Origin: CADEDH01 sp965216205
Lineage (GTDB): Bacteria; Actinomycetota; Acidimicrobiia; Acidimicrobiales; SZUA-35
Length of the DNA stretch: 64,000 bases
Direction of reading: 5' to 3'
Assembly (NCBI GenBank): GCA_965216205.1
Contig: OZ244139.1
Location: 5,766,001 to 5,830,000, forward strand
In this document: one piece after another, positions 8,777-17,828 of the stretch
How the letters are laid out: each line of letters starts with the position of its first letter
Position numbering within the stretch: position 1 is the first letter of the stretch
Translations under genes and position numbers: made by a program
Notes under the pieces: model-generated
What the model was told of the DNA's origin: nothing
Database searches by the model: none
What the model saw: the letters and a program-made list of their open reading frames with translations, nothing else

Positions 8777-8904
8777 CGACGCCGGCGCACGCGGGGCGGA
8801 CCCTGCCCTGTCGTAGTTCTCCGCGCCGGGCCCCGGCTCGGGCCGGCAGCCATTGCGTGGGTTACGGTTGCCCGAGCTCGATCGACGTGAGGGGTACGAC
8901 GGGT

Positions 8905-9903
8905 ATGGAGCACACAGGATTCGGTCGCACCGGGATGGCGGTCTCGCGGCTGTGCCTCGGCACGATGACGTTCGGCTACCAGTGCGAGCAGGACCAGTCG
9001 TTCGCCATCCTCGACGCCGCGTTCGACCACGGCATCACGTTCCTCGACACCGCCGATGCCTACCCGATGGGCGGCGGGGTCGACGAGAACGGGCGGACCG
9101 AGGAGATCATCGGGGCCTGGCTGGCCGAGCGCGGCCAGCGGGACGACGTGATCCTCGCCACCAAGTTCTTCGCCCCGATGGGCCACCAGAAATGGAACCG
9201 CGGCGGGAGTCGCAAGCACATCATGGACGCCGTCGAGGGATCGCTCCGGCGGCTGGGCACCGACCACGTCGATCTCTACCAGATGCACTTCCCCGACGTG
9301 CGGACGCCGATCGAGGAGACGATGTCGGCGCTCGACGACCTCGTCCGTCAGGGCAAGGTCCGGTACCTCGGCTGCTCGAACTTCCCCGCGTGGCAGGTGG
9401 CCAGGGCCAACGGCGTCGCGGCCGCCGAGGGGTGGCGTCGGTTCGACGCGATCCAGCCCCGCTACAACCTGCTGTGCCGGCAGGCCGAGGTCGATCTGTT
9501 CCCGCTGTGCACGCTCGACGACATCGCGGTCATCCCCTACAACCCACTCGCCGGCGGGCTCCTCAGCGGCAAGCATCGCCGAGCCGACGGACCGGCGGCG
9601 GGCACCCGGTTCACGATCGGCAACGCCGCCGATCGCTATCTCGATCGGTACTGGCAGGAGCGGGAGTTCGCCACCGTGAACGAGCTGCGGGTCGTGTCGG
9701 AGGAGAGCGGGATCGGGATGGTCGAGCTGGCGGTCGCCTGGGCCCTGGCCCAACCGGCGGTCACCTCGCCGATCGTGGGCGCCAGCCGTCCCGAGCAACT
9801 CGACGCCGCCGTCGCCGCGCTCGAGGTCGTCCTCGACGACCAGCTCCGCGGCCGCCTCGACCAGCTCACCACCGACTACCGACACGGCCCGCTCCGCTCC
9901 TGA
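8905..9903 (+). CDS. Aldo/keto reductase
   Basis: A 332-residue NADPH-dependent reductase with the full AKR pattern: MEHTGFGRTGMAVSRLCLG at the start, DTADAYP with the catalytic Asp and Tyr, LATKF with the catalytic Lys, YQMHFPD with the His, and TSPIVGASRPEQLDAA in the cofactor-binding end. The ATG at 8905 is preferred over a start 48 bases upstream because the family begins at the MEHTGFG segment. Enzymes of this class reduce aldehydes or ketones. It ends 21 bases from a convergent MocR regulator; a link to pyridoxal reduction is possible but unproven. Confidence 0.9.
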   Translation: MEHTGFGRTGMAVSRLCLGTMTFGYQCEQDQSFAILDAAFDHGITFLDTADAYPMGGGVDENGRTEEIIGAWLAERGQRDDVILATKFFAPMGHQKWNRGGSRKHIMDAVEGSLRRLGTDHVDLYQMHFPDVRTPIEETMSALDDLVRQGKVRYLGCSNFPAWQVARANGVAAAEGWRRFDAIQPRYNLLCRQAEVDLFPLCTLDDIAVIPYNPLAGGLLSGKHRRADGPAAGTRFTIGNAADRYLDRYWQEREFATVNELRVVSEESGIGMVELAVAWALAQPAVTSPIVGASRPEQLDAAVAALEVVLDDQLRGRLDQLTTDYRHGPLRS

Positions 9904-9924
9904 CCGGAGTCCGCCGAGCTGGAG

Positions 9925-11295
9925 TCACTGCTCGGCCAGGAACGACCCGAGTCGCTCGAGCGCTGCGCCGAAGCCGTGCTCGGGCACGCGGCCGAACCCG
10001 AGCACGAGCCCCTCGTCACGGGCCTCGCCCACCCAGTGGGCGCGGAAGCCGAACAGCCCGATGTCGTGCTCGGCCGCATCGGTCACGATCGCCGACTCGG
10101 ATCGCCCGTCGTCGGCCAGCCAGCACGGCAGATGGAGCCCGGCCCGGGTCGGCGATGCCGACAGCCACGGCGCCGAGGTCTCCACCACGTCGACGAGCCG
10201 GTCGAGCCGGCGGCGATACAAGGTCCGGGCCGAGCGGATGTGTCGGTCGTAGTCGCCCCGCTCGATGAGGTCGGCGAGCACGAGCTGGTCGATGCTCGAC
10301 ACCCCGGCCCGGAGGTGCTTGACCACGACGAGCGGCCGCCGAAGCTCCGGGGGCACGACGGCCCACCCGAGCCGCAGGCCGGGCGCCAGCGCCTTGCTGG
10401 CCGTCCCGAGGTAGAGCACCCGGTCGGGGTCGAGGCCCTGCACCGACCCCACGGGTTGGCGGTCGTAGCGGAACTCCCCGTCGTAGTCGTCCTCCACGAT
10501 CCAGGCACTCGTCCGCCGGGCCCACGCCACCAGCTCCGACCGGCGCTCGGGCGAGAGGACCGCCCCGGTCGGGTACTGGTTGGCCGGCGTCGCCAACACC
10601 GCCGTCACCCCCGACCGGTCGAGGGCGGCCACGTCGATCCCGTCGTCGTCGACCGGTATGGGCACCAGCGTGACGCCGGCCAGTCGCAGGACCTGGTGGG
10701 CGAGGAAGTGGGAGGGATCCTCCACCGCGATCCGGGTGATCCCCCGGTGGACGAGCATCTCGCCGACGAACCCGAACGCCGATGTCGCCCCGGCGAACAC
10801 GCTCACGGCGTCGGCCGAGGCGTGAACCGCCCGCACCCGCCCGAGGTAGGCGGCGAGGGCCGCCCGCAGCTCGGGTCGACCGTGGGGATCCCCGTAGCCG
10901 AGCACCCGGTCGGGGGCGTCGCGCAGCACGTGGCGGACCGACCGGAGCCACGCCGCTCGGGGGAACAGGCTGGCGTCGGGCTCGCCGGGACGGAAGTCGA
11001 CGGTGAACGGCTGACCGAGGTTGCCGTGGTCGTCGGGGCGGAGCGGCTCGGTCCGGGGGATCGACGCGACCGTGGTCGACGCACCGTGCCGAGCGTGGAG
11101 GTACCCCTCGGCCACGAGTTGCTCGTAGGCGGCCACCACCGTCGCCCTGGACACGCCGAGATCGGCGGCGAGCGCTCGGGTGGAGGGGACGGTCGACCCA
11201 GCAGCGAGCCGTCCGTCGCGTATCGCCGCCCGCAGTGCCTGTTCCAAGGCGGCCCGCCGACCGAGGGCGGGGTCGAGGTCGAGCGTGAGATCCAC
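9925..11295 (-). CDS. MocR/PdxR-type regulator (GntR helix-turn-helix fused to aminotransferase)
   Basis: The 456-residue protein joins a GntR winged helix (RDGRLAAGSTVPSTRALAAD, then VSRATVVAAYEQLVAEGYL, residues about 25-75) to a fold-type I aminotransferase domain, the MocR architecture. PLP-site motifs are present: ATPANQYPTG, VEDDYDGEFRY, and LGTASKALAPGLRLGW with the PLP lysine. Such regulators sense PLP, GABA or related amines. The start is GTG at 11295. Sites resembling the actinobacterial PdxR motif overlap the start and continue into the divergent promoter region. Confidence 0.9.
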   Translation of the reverse strand: MDLTLDLDPALGRRAALEQALRAAIRDGRLAAGSTVPSTRALAADLGVSRATVVAAYEQLVAEGYLHARHGASTTVASIPRTEPLRPDDHGNLGQPFTVDFRPGEPDASLFPRAAWLRSVRHVLRDAPDRVLGYGDPHGRPELRAALAAYLGRVRAVHASADAVSVFAGATSAFGFVGEMLVHRGITRIAVEDPSHFLAHQVLRLAGVTLVPIPVDDDGIDVAALDRSGVTAVLATPANQYPTGAVLSPERRSELVAWARRTSAWIVEDDYDGEFRYDRQPVGSVQGLDPDRVLYLGTASKALAPGLRLGWAVVPPELRRPLVVVKHLRAGVSSIDQLVLADLIERGDYDRHIRSARTLYRRRLDRLVDVVETSAPWLSASPTRAGLHLPCWLADDGRSESAIVTDAAEHDIGLFGFRAHWVGEARDEGLVLGFGRVPEHGFGAALERLGSFLAEQ

Positions 11296-11341
11296 TGGTA
11301 GTGAGATCTACACCCGAAGTGGTCTTCCGGCCAGTCCACTA
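11286..11341. promoter_or_regulatory. Three PdxR-like half-sites upstream of the MocR gene
   Basis: Three copies of an AGTGGW(T)CT-like motif occur: AGTGGATCTCA on the minus strand (11286-11296), GAAGTGGTCTT on the plus strand (11316-11326), and TAGTGGACT on the minus strand (11333-11341). From memory, the PdxR motif described for Corynebacterium and relatives is close to AAAGTGGW(T)CTA. The first site covers the regulator's own start codon; the other two form an inverted pair inside the divergent promoter. This supports autoregulation and control of the divergent membrane-protein gene. Confidence 0.55.
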
Positions 11342-11370
11342 CGGCTGCATGATCGGAACCAGTGATCCCC

Positions 11371-11844
11371 ATGAACCCGACACGCTGGCTCAGAATCGGT
11401 CTCGGTTACCTCGCCCTCCTGTGGGCGGAGGTCGGGGCGTGGGCGCTGTTCGCCCCTCGCTCGTTCTACGACGGGTTTCCCGGATTCGGGCGGACGTGGG
11501 TGGCGGTCGACGGTCCCTACAACGAGCACCTCGTGCGCGACGTCGGTGCGCTCAATCTGGCGTTGGTGGTGGTGCTCGTGGCGGCGGCGATCACGTTGAG
11601 CCGGCCGCTGGTGGTCAGCGCTGCGCTGGCGGCGCTCGTGTGGGGTGTACCCCACACGCTCTACCACCTCTTCAATCGCGGCCCGCTCAGCGCAGCCGAC
11701 TACGCCGTCAGCGTCGGCGGCCTGGCCTTCGCTTCCGCGCTGCCGCTGGTGATCCTGCTCACGGCCGCTCGGGCGACACCTCAGCCGGCCAGCGAGGCGG
11801 CTCCGACCGCCAGCGACGCTGAGCCAACCGCCGGCGTGCGGTGA
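11371..11844 (+). CDS. Small four-helix membrane protein, unknown function
   Basis: A 157-residue protein with about four hydrophobic helices (around residues 9-27, 60-80, 85-101 and 115-132) and a Thr/Ala/Pro-rich cytosolic tail. The segments FAPRSFYDGFPGFG and DGPYNEHLVRDVGALN between helices 1 and 2 are distinctive and look like a conserved signature of an uncharacterised actinobacterial family. ATG 11371 is preferred over a GTG nine bases earlier. It diverges from the MocR regulator and shares the control region with it. Confidence 0.65.
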   Translation: MNPTRWLRIGLGYLALLWAEVGAWALFAPRSFYDGFPGFGRTWVAVDGPYNEHLVRDVGALNLALVVVLVAAAITLSRPLVVSAALAALVWGVPHTLYHLFNRGPLSAADYAVSVGGLAFASALPLVILLTAARATPQPASEAAPTASDAEPTAGVR

Positions 11845-11945
11845 CTTCGGTCGGTCCTGAGGAGGTCACGGCCGGTCACCGCACGTCGTTGCCCCGATGG
11901 GACCTGGCCGCGGGCGGGGTTTGAGGCTTGTCGTCCTGAACCGAA

Positions 11946-13093
11946 TCAGTTCGCGGCGTGAACGGTGGCCCCGAAGCTGTCATAAGGGATCCCGAGTCGG
12001 GCGGCGTGGTCGGTGCCCATGCCCCACTGCGCTTCGGAGATGCCGCCTGGCTCCCAGGGACCGACGGATCCCGCCGCCACTGCGGCGTCGGACTTGGGCA
12101 GGATGCTGTACTGGGCCCGCAGCTCGTCGATCGGCTGGTCGGCGATGGCGAACCAGTCGACGGCCATGAAGTCCACGTCAGGCTCGCCGTCACGGCCGTG
12201 ACTGAGGGCGCCTCGTCGCATGGCGTCGCCGATACGGGTCGTCATACCGTCCTGGCTGAGCTGGCCGGGGAACGCCTCGAACAGCCCGGCCCCGTCGGAG
12301 AGGTAGCCCGTCTCGAACAATGAGACCACCATCGCCAGCAGGGAGAAGCCGCGCGGGTCGTCGTTGGCTCTGGCGATGAAGGCGAAGACCTCGAGCTCCG
12401 CTTCCACCTTGGTGCCGTAGTCGGCGAGCACGTGCACCCAGTCGTGCTGGGCGAGCAACGGCGGTGCCGAGCCGGGGCTGCCGGGGTAGGCGAAGCCGCG
12501 GGCCTGGTAGAAGTCGTGCACGCCGCGTCCGAGGGTGCCGGGTGGGAGGTCGGCGAGGTTGCGCCAGCGCTCGGCGAGCTCGGGGTCGTCGCCGGCTGAG
12601 TCCCAGCCTCGTGCGTCGCTGTGGAGGGCTGAGCTGCGCTCGGTCGACCAGTCGCTTGTGTAGCCGTTGCGCTCGAAGTCGACCGCGGCGAGGGCCTTGT
12701 CGGCTCCCGCGAACTGGGCGACAGTCTCGAGCAGCCGGTCGTCGATTCCGAGCTCCCGACTGTAGGCGGCGACCTGCTGGGCCACTCGCTGGGGAACCGG
12801 TCGAAGCACCAGGGCCGACAGCACCATCATGTGTGTCATCCGCATTCGGAACCCCTCGGCCCGAGTGGCGAGGTTCCGGGCGTTCTCCTCGGCGTCGACG
12901 AACGGTAGGTCGGTGGTGTCGATCCGATGCTCGGTCAACGCTTCGAACGTGGCCTCGATCAACAGCCGCTGGAACTCGGTGTTGCCCTCCTCGGTTCTCG
13001 TGGCACTCAGGATTCCGGCAGCGTTGAGCCGACTCTCGTCGAAGGTGGGGCGGTTGAGGTTGACCTCGTCGTCGGTGGGGAAGGAACAGGCAT
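11946..13093 (-). CDS. Hypothetical protein with COQ4-like motif; 5' end probably frameshifted
   Basis: About 383 residues. The middle has a helical TerB-like stretch, then LPPGTLGRGVHDFY and LAQHDWVHVLADYG, which resemble the COQ4 fold signature HDxxH with a following Glu; COQ4 proteins bind zinc in quinone biosynthesis. Function here is unproven. The uninterrupted frame only finds ATG codons at 13187/13184, which collide with the neighbouring dehydrogenase start. If one base is missing from the C4 run near 13081, translation would start at ATG 13093 as MPVPSPTDDEVNL. I favour that reading. Confidence 0.55.
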
Positions 13094-13185
13094 GCGTCGA
13101 TCTTGCCCGGTCCGGCCGCCAACCCGATCTTGGGACGGTGCCGAGCGAACAGATTAGGGTTTGCCCAGAATCGAGGAGACCCATC

Positions 13186-14283
13186 ATGCCAGTTGCGAGT
13201 GCCGCTCTTTTTCTTGGCCCCGACGAGCCGATCGCCGTCGAGCAGATCAACGTCGACGATCCCGCGCCCAACGAGGTGCTGCTGCGCACCGCAGCGTGTG
13301 GAGTGTGCCACAGCGATCTCCACTACATGCAGGGGTCGATCGCCGGACCAAGGCCGCCGGTGGTGCCCGGCCACGAGCCGGCGGGTGTGGTGGAGGCGGT
13401 CGGGAGCGATGTCACCTCGGTGGCGGTCGGCGACCACGTGGTGGCATGCACGTCGATGTTCTGCGGCTCGTGTCAGCAGTGCCTGCTCGGGCGCAGCCAC
13501 TTGTGCGTCAACCGCCTCTACTGCATGCGGCCGAAGGACGCCCCGCCCCGACTTTCGCTCGACGGGAAGCCGCTGAAGCAGTTCGCCGACCTGGCCGGCT
13601 TCGCCGAGATGATGCTCGTGCACGAGCGGGCGGTGGTGAAGATCCCCGACGAGATCCCGCTCGACCGGGCCGCCCTCGTCGGTTGTGCGGTCACCACCGG
13701 GGTCGGCGCGGCGCTGAACACGGCCCAGGTCGCGCCCGGGTCGTCGGTGGCCGTTTTCGGCTGCGGTGGCGTCGGCACGTCGGTCATCCAGGGAGCGCGC
13801 CTGGCCGGGGCCCGGCAGATCATCGCCATCGACCTGCTCGAGGCCAAGCTGGAGAACGCCCGTCACTTCGGTGCGACCCATACCATCCTGTCGAGCGACG
13901 AGTCGGTGGTGCGGGAGATCAAGAAGCTGTCGAACGGCGGGGTCGATTACGCCTTCGACGCGGTCGGGGTGCCCGAGCTGGCGGCGAGCTGTCTCTACGC
14001 GCTGGCCCCCCGGGGGTTGGCGGTGATCGTCGGCGCGATCCCGCAGGGGATGACGCTCGAGCTCCAGCCGGGCCACTTCTACGTGGAGAAGCGCTTGACC
14101 GGATCGCTCATGGGGTCGAGCACGTTCCATATCGACGCCCCCCACTTCCTCGACCTCTACCTGCAGGGCAAGCTCGACCTCGACACCATGATCGACGCCC
14201 GCCTGCCCCTCACCGAGATCAACGACGCCATGGCCACGCTCGAAGCGGGCACCGTCACCCGGTCCGTGATCACCTTCGACTGA
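13186..14283 (+). CDS. Zinc-dependent alcohol dehydrogenase (MDR family)
   Basis: A 365-residue medium-chain dehydrogenase. ACGVCHSDLHY and GHEPAGVVEAVGSDV give the catalytic-zinc Cys/His/Glu ligands, and the structural-zinc loop appears as CxxCxxC (FCGSCQQCLLGRSHLC). The NAD(P) motif is VFGCGGVGTSVIQGARLAGA with IAIDL. ATG 13186 has a GAGGAG ribosome site eight bases before it. The enzyme oxidises an alcohol or reduces an aldehyde; substrate unknown. Downstream lies a remarkable pair of repeat arrays before the convergent channel gene. Confidence 0.93.
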   Translation: MPVASAALFLGPDEPIAVEQINVDDPAPNEVLLRTAACGVCHSDLHYMQGSIAGPRPPVVPGHEPAGVVEAVGSDVTSVAVGDHVVACTSMFCGSCQQCLLGRSHLCVNRLYCMRPKDAPPRLSLDGKPLKQFADLAGFAEMMLVHERAVVKIPDEIPLDRAALVGCAVTTGVGAALNTAQVAPGSSVAVFGCGGVGTSVIQGARLAGARQIIAIDLLEAKLENARHFGATHTILSSDESVVREIKKLSNGGVDYAFDAVGVPELAASCLYALAPRGLAVIVGAIPQGMTLELQPGHFYVEKRLTGSLMGSSTFHIDAPHFLDLYLQGKLDLDTMIDARLPLTEINDAMATLEAGTVTRSVITFD

Positions 14284-14304
14284 TCACCTCCCTCATCGCC
14301 GCCA

Positions 14305-14422
14305 CGTCACTCGGTTCTGCCGGTCGGGTGCGCCACGTCACTCGGTTCTGCCGGTCGGGCGCCCCGTCACTCGGTTCTGCCGGTCGGGCGCCCCGTCACT
14401 CGGTTCTGCCGGTCGGGCGCCC
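14305..14422 (+). repeat. Four-copy 29-31-bp tandem array (plus orientation)
   Basis: Copies begin at 14305, 14336, 14365 and 14394 with CGTCACTCGGTTCTGCCGGT and continue with the core CTGCCGGTCGGGCGCCCC (the first copy differs slightly). The array lies just after the dehydrogenase stop. It shares its core, in opposite orientation, with the next array (see 14448-14633). Confidence 0.95.
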
Positions 14423-14447
14423 CGACTATGGCGCATCCCGGCCGGCA

Positions 14448-14633
14448 GACGGGTTCGGTTGGCGCGCTGGACCGGTAGGACGGGTTCGGTTGGCGCGCTG
14501 GACCGGTAGGACGGGTTCGGTTGGCGCGCTGGACCGGTAGGACGGGTTCGGTTGGCGCGCTGGACCGGTAGGACGGGTTCGGTTGGCGCGCTGGACCGGT
14601 AGGACGGGATCGGTTGGCGCGCTGGACCGGGAG
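14448..14633 (-). repeat. Six-copy 31-bp tandem array (core in minus orientation)
   Basis: Six copies with exact 31-bp spacing begin at 14448, 14479, 14510, 14541, 14572 and 14603; the last has one substitution and a changed end. Read on the minus strand each holds CTACCGGTCCAGCGCGCC, matching 14 of 18 positions of the core of the preceding array. The two arrays therefore face each other, can pair as a long imperfect hairpin, and fill the gap between two convergent genes. Confidence 0.95.
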
Positions 14634-14656
14634 AAAGGGTGGCCTTGCCCATGGGG

Positions 14657-15616
14657 TCAGCGATCGCCTGCCTGGTGTGCTGACGGCGGCGGGGCGGTTG
14701 CGGCCGTGGGGGTAACGTCGTCGTGCCGACGCGCCGGCGGCGGAGACGACGAGGCGGCAGGCAGCGCTCCGACTCGGTGGTCGGTCGGGGGGTCAGCGTC
14801 AGCCGGCGGGCCGGTGTCGAGGTGGGCGGCGACGAGTTCGAGCTTGCGCTCGATGCGCTCCAACCGATCGCTGAGCTCTTCGTGCTCGTCCTCGCTGTCG
14901 TTGGAGACGAAGTAGGCGGCGACATCGGCCGTGATCACCGAGAGGCCGCCGATGCCGGCCAACATGAGCAGGACAGCCACGAGGCGGCCGGTAGCGGTGG
15001 CCGGGAACTCGTCGCCGTAGCCCACGGTGGTGCAGGTCACGATCGCCCACCAGATCCCGTCGCCGATGTTCGTGATCGTGCTGTTCGGTTGGTCGTGCTC
15101 GGCGATGGTCACGAGCACACCGCTCACGATCACGAACCCACCAATCGTTGCGATCGTGCCCCCGAACTCGGGTCGACCGATCAGCTTGCGCAGGCTCTTG
15201 CCGCTGCGAGCCAGGGCGGTGCCGGCATGGGCGAGTTGGACGACGCGGAGCAGTCGCAGCGGTCGGAGGAAGGGGAGCAGCACGATGAGGAGATCGAGCT
15301 TGTTCTCGGAGATGGTGCGCCACCGGTCGGGGGAGAGGTAGACCAGCATCGCGTACTGCACAGCGAACGCAGCCCACAGGAAAGCCCCCAACACCTCCAG
15401 CGTGTACAGCGACTCGGGGCTGAGGTCCTCCAGGAACGGCATCAACACGACGGGAACCATCAGCATCGACAACACGAGCATCGGGAGCTCGGCCTGGTTG
15501 GCGAACCGGTCGTAGCGATGCTGCTTCGCGTCGATGTCGCTCATTGCTGAGCCGGCCTGAGCGTGGTCCCGTTCGGGACCGGGTTGGTGATCGGCGGACG
15601 GGTTCTCGCCGGTCAT
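14657..15616 (-). CDS. Voltage-gated potassium channel-like protein
   Basis: A 319-residue membrane protein. The pore helix and selectivity filter CTTVGYGDEFP are unmistakable, preceded by an S4-like segment with regularly spaced Arg (FLRPLRLLRVVQL) and earlier hydrophobic helices. After the last helix comes an acidic coiled coil (about residues 230-260, EELSDRLERIERKLELV) and a disordered Pro/Ala-rich tail. The ATG at 15616 is chosen because GGAGGAG lies five bases upstream. It would conduct K+ across the cell membrane; the coiled coil probably helps tetramer assembly. Confidence 0.9.
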   Translation of the reverse strand: MTGENPSADHQPGPERDHAQAGSAMSDIDAKQHRYDRFANQAELPMLVLSMLMVPVVLMPFLEDLSPESLYTLEVLGAFLWAAFAVQYAMLVYLSPDRWRTISENKLDLLIVLLPFLRPLRLLRVVQLAHAGTALARSGKSLRKLIGRPEFGGTIATIGGFVIVSGVLVTIAEHDQPNSTITNIGDGIWWAIVTCTTVGYGDEFPATATGRLVAVLLMLAGIGGLSVITADVAAYFVSNDSEDEHEELSDRLERIERKLELVAAHLDTGPPADADPPTDHRVGALPAASSSPPPARRHDDVTPTAATAPPPSAHQAGDR

Positions 15617-15801
15617 CGGGCTCCTCCGTTCGCTGTCGGTCCCGAGACACCCGTCGGCCGCCACCCCAGTTCTGCTTAGGAGATGGCAGGGGCGCGATCG
15701 ACGGTCCGGCCACCGCTCCTCGGCGTTTGGCGCTCGTCTCGTCGACGGGCCGAGAATGTGGACGATGCCCAGGCCCGTTCGGCCGGCAGGCGAGGAGGAC
15801 G

Positions 15802-17664
15802 ATGATGACGACGGCGATCACAGTGGACCCGGCGACCGGGTTGAAGGTGTTCGATACCCGGGCCGAGAGCCGGATGGACGGGGTGGAGGGCCGGGGGTAC
15901 GCGGTCGTCGACGAGGCGCTGACCCAGATGGCGCAGGCGCCGGCCGGTGCGGTGTTCAACGCCGAGGAGCAGGCCCGCTACCGGGCATTCAAGGACGCTC
16001 GGCGGGGCGCCGCCGACTACATGACCATGGAGGGTGACGACTACAGCCGCTATCTGGCCGACGTGTACTCGGCCGAACCGGTGCCCCGAGAGGCGCTCAC
16101 CGACGAGTGCGAGATCCTGGTGGTCGGCGCCGGGTTCGCCGGGCTGCTGCTGTGGCACAAGCTCCGTGACGCCGGGTTCCAGGACGTCCGGTTCTGCGAG
16201 AAGGGGGGCGACGTCGGCGGCACGTGGTACTGGAACCGGTATCCCGGGATCGCGTGCGATGTCGAGTCCTACAGCTACCTGCCGCTGCTGGAGGAGATGG
16301 AGTACTTCCCGACGATGAAGTTCGCCTCTGGCTTCGAGATCTTCGAGTACTGCCAGGCGATGGCCACCAAGTTCGGCTTCTACGACAAGTGCCTGTTCCA
16401 CACCTCGGTCGAGTCGGCGGCGTGGGACGACGACACCCAGCGGTGGACGGTGCGAACCGACCGGGGCGATGCCATGAAGGCCCGGTTCGTGGTGCTCGCC
16501 AACGGCATCCTGACCACCCCGAAGCTTGCCCGCATCGACGGGATGGACACCTTCGAGGGGGAGTCGTTCCACACCTCGCGGTGGAACTACGACGTGGACC
16601 TCGCCGGCAAGCGGGTGGGCATCATCGGCACTGGCGCCACCGCGGTCCAGGTGATCCCGGAGCTGGCCAAGGTGGTCGGTGAGCTGTACGTGTTTCAGCG
16701 CACCCCGTCCACGATCGACGTGCGGGCCCAGCGGGCGACCACCCCCGACGAGGTCGCCACCTGGCAGAACGAGCCGGGATGGGCCACGGCCCGACGGCAA
16801 CGATTCGCCGCGATCTCGTCGGTGCGGGACGCGGTCAAGGCTCCCGACGAGTACATGGCGGGCCTGGTCGACGAGTACCGAACCAGGAAGCGGCCGAAGA
16901 AGCGGCTGTCGATGGAGGAGTGGACCCAGGTCCTCCTCGACGAGAACTTCGCCGCCATGGAGGAGATCCGGGCCAGAGTCGACGCCGTCGTCGAGGATCG
17001 CGACACGGCCGAAGCGCTCAAGCCGTACTACCCCTACGCCTGCAAGCGGCCGACCTTCCACGACGAGTACCTCCCCACGTTCAATCTCCCCCACGTGCAC
17101 CTGGTCGACACTGCCCCGATCGGGGTGAAGGAGATCAACGAGCGGGGCGTGGTTCACGCCGGCACCGAGTACCCGCTCGACGTGCTGATCTACGCCACCG
17201 GGTTCCAGTGGATGGCGCCCGCCAGCTTCGACATGGTCCGGGGCGCCGACGGTCGCACCCTGAACGAGAAGTGGCAGGCCGAGGGGACCAAGACGTTCCT
17301 CGGGTTGCACAGCAACGGGTTCCCGAACCTGCTGATCGTGTCGGGACCGCAGGGCGGGGGCGGCAGCTTCAACTTCACCGACGTGATCACCACCCACTCC
17401 GACTACGTCACCTGGCTGCTCACCACCATGCGGGACGAGGGCCACGAGGTGGTCGACGTGACCGAGGAGGCGGAGGACGCCTACGCCCGGCACTGCGCCG
17501 AGGCCGACATCGCCTCGGCCCCGCTGCGCGACTGCATCTCCTACTACAACGGCCACGGCGAGGCCCCGCCCGGCAGCCTCGCCTACTACGGCGGCCGCCA
17601 GTGGAACACCCTGTGCCAGGAGGCCCAGGCGTCACGCGACCCCTACGTCTTCGACGGCGGGTAG
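15802..17664 (+). CDS. Flavin-containing monooxygenase, Baeyer-Villiger type
   Basis: The 620-residue enzyme has an FAD Rossmann motif (VVGAGFAGLL, near residue 112), GGTWYWNRYPG, the Baeyer-Villiger fingerprint FEGESFHTSRW (FxGxxxHxxxW, near residue 254) and an NADPH motif IIGTGATAVQ. Type I Baeyer-Villiger enzymes insert oxygen next to a ketone using NADPH and O2. The long N-terminal extension before the FAD motif is seen in the phenylacetone/steroid monooxygenase group. GAGGAGG precedes ATG 15802; an ATG at 15805 is equivalent. Confidence 0.92.
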   Translation: MMTTAITVDPATGLKVFDTRAESRMDGVEGRGYAVVDEALTQMAQAPAGAVFNAEEQARYRAFKDARRGAADYMTMEGDDYSRYLADVYSAEPVPREALTDECEILVVGAGFAGLLLWHKLRDAGFQDVRFCEKGGDVGGTWYWNRYPGIACDVESYSYLPLLEEMEYFPTMKFASGFEIFEYCQAMATKFGFYDKCLFHTSVESAAWDDDTQRWTVRTDRGDAMKARFVVLANGILTTPKLARIDGMDTFEGESFHTSRWNYDVDLAGKRVGIIGTGATAVQVIPELAKVVGELYVFQRTPSTIDVRAQRATTPDEVATWQNEPGWATARRQRFAAISSVRDAVKAPDEYMAGLVDEYRTRKRPKKRLSMEEWTQVLLDENFAAMEEIRARVDAVVEDRDTAEALKPYYPYACKRPTFHDEYLPTFNLPHVHLVDTAPIGVKEINERGVVHAGTEYPLDVLIYATGFQWMAPASFDMVRGADGRTLNEKWQAEGTKTFLGLHSNGFPNLLIVSGPQGGGGSFNFTDVITTHSDYVTWLLTTMRDEGHEVVDVTEEAEDAYARHCAEADIASAPLRDCISYYNGHGEAPPGSLAYYGGRQWNTLCQEAQASRDPYVFDGG

Positions 17665-17731
17665 TCGGCGCCAACCTCGGGCGCAGGAGCGGTGCCGACG
17701 TGGCCGGCACGGCGGTCGCGCGGTCGTGCAG

Positions 17732-17776
17732 AATTTGTGGAGTTTGCAGCGGTATGCGCTGCAAACTCCACAAATT
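17732..17776. repeat. Perfect 20-bp inverted repeat (hairpin) with 5-base loop
   Basis: The left arm AATTTGTGGAGTTTGCAGCG (17732-17751) is the exact reverse complement of 17757-17776, with loop GTATG. The arms are much richer in A+T than the surrounding DNA. No T-run follows, so a classical intrinsic terminator is unlikely. It sits between two co-directional genes and may be a REP-like or other palindromic element. Confidence 0.9.
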
Positions 17777-17828
17777 TCGGGGGCCCGGGCCGGCGGGGCC
17801 GTCCACGGCAAGTGCGTACCATGACCCG

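Noticed and set aside
12190..14145. 651-codon minus-strand frame over the dehydrogenase and COQ4-like gene
   Set aside because: It has no domain similarity and runs antisense to a complete zinc dehydrogenase.
14305..14633. CRISPR array
   Set aside because: Unit size is about right, but the copies are directly adjacent with no variable spacers and no cas genes are present.
15676..17556. Long open frame on the minus strand opposite the monooxygenase
   Set aside because: It is antisense to a gene with clear FAD and Baeyer-Villiger motifs; its composition is the usual GC-rich mirror.
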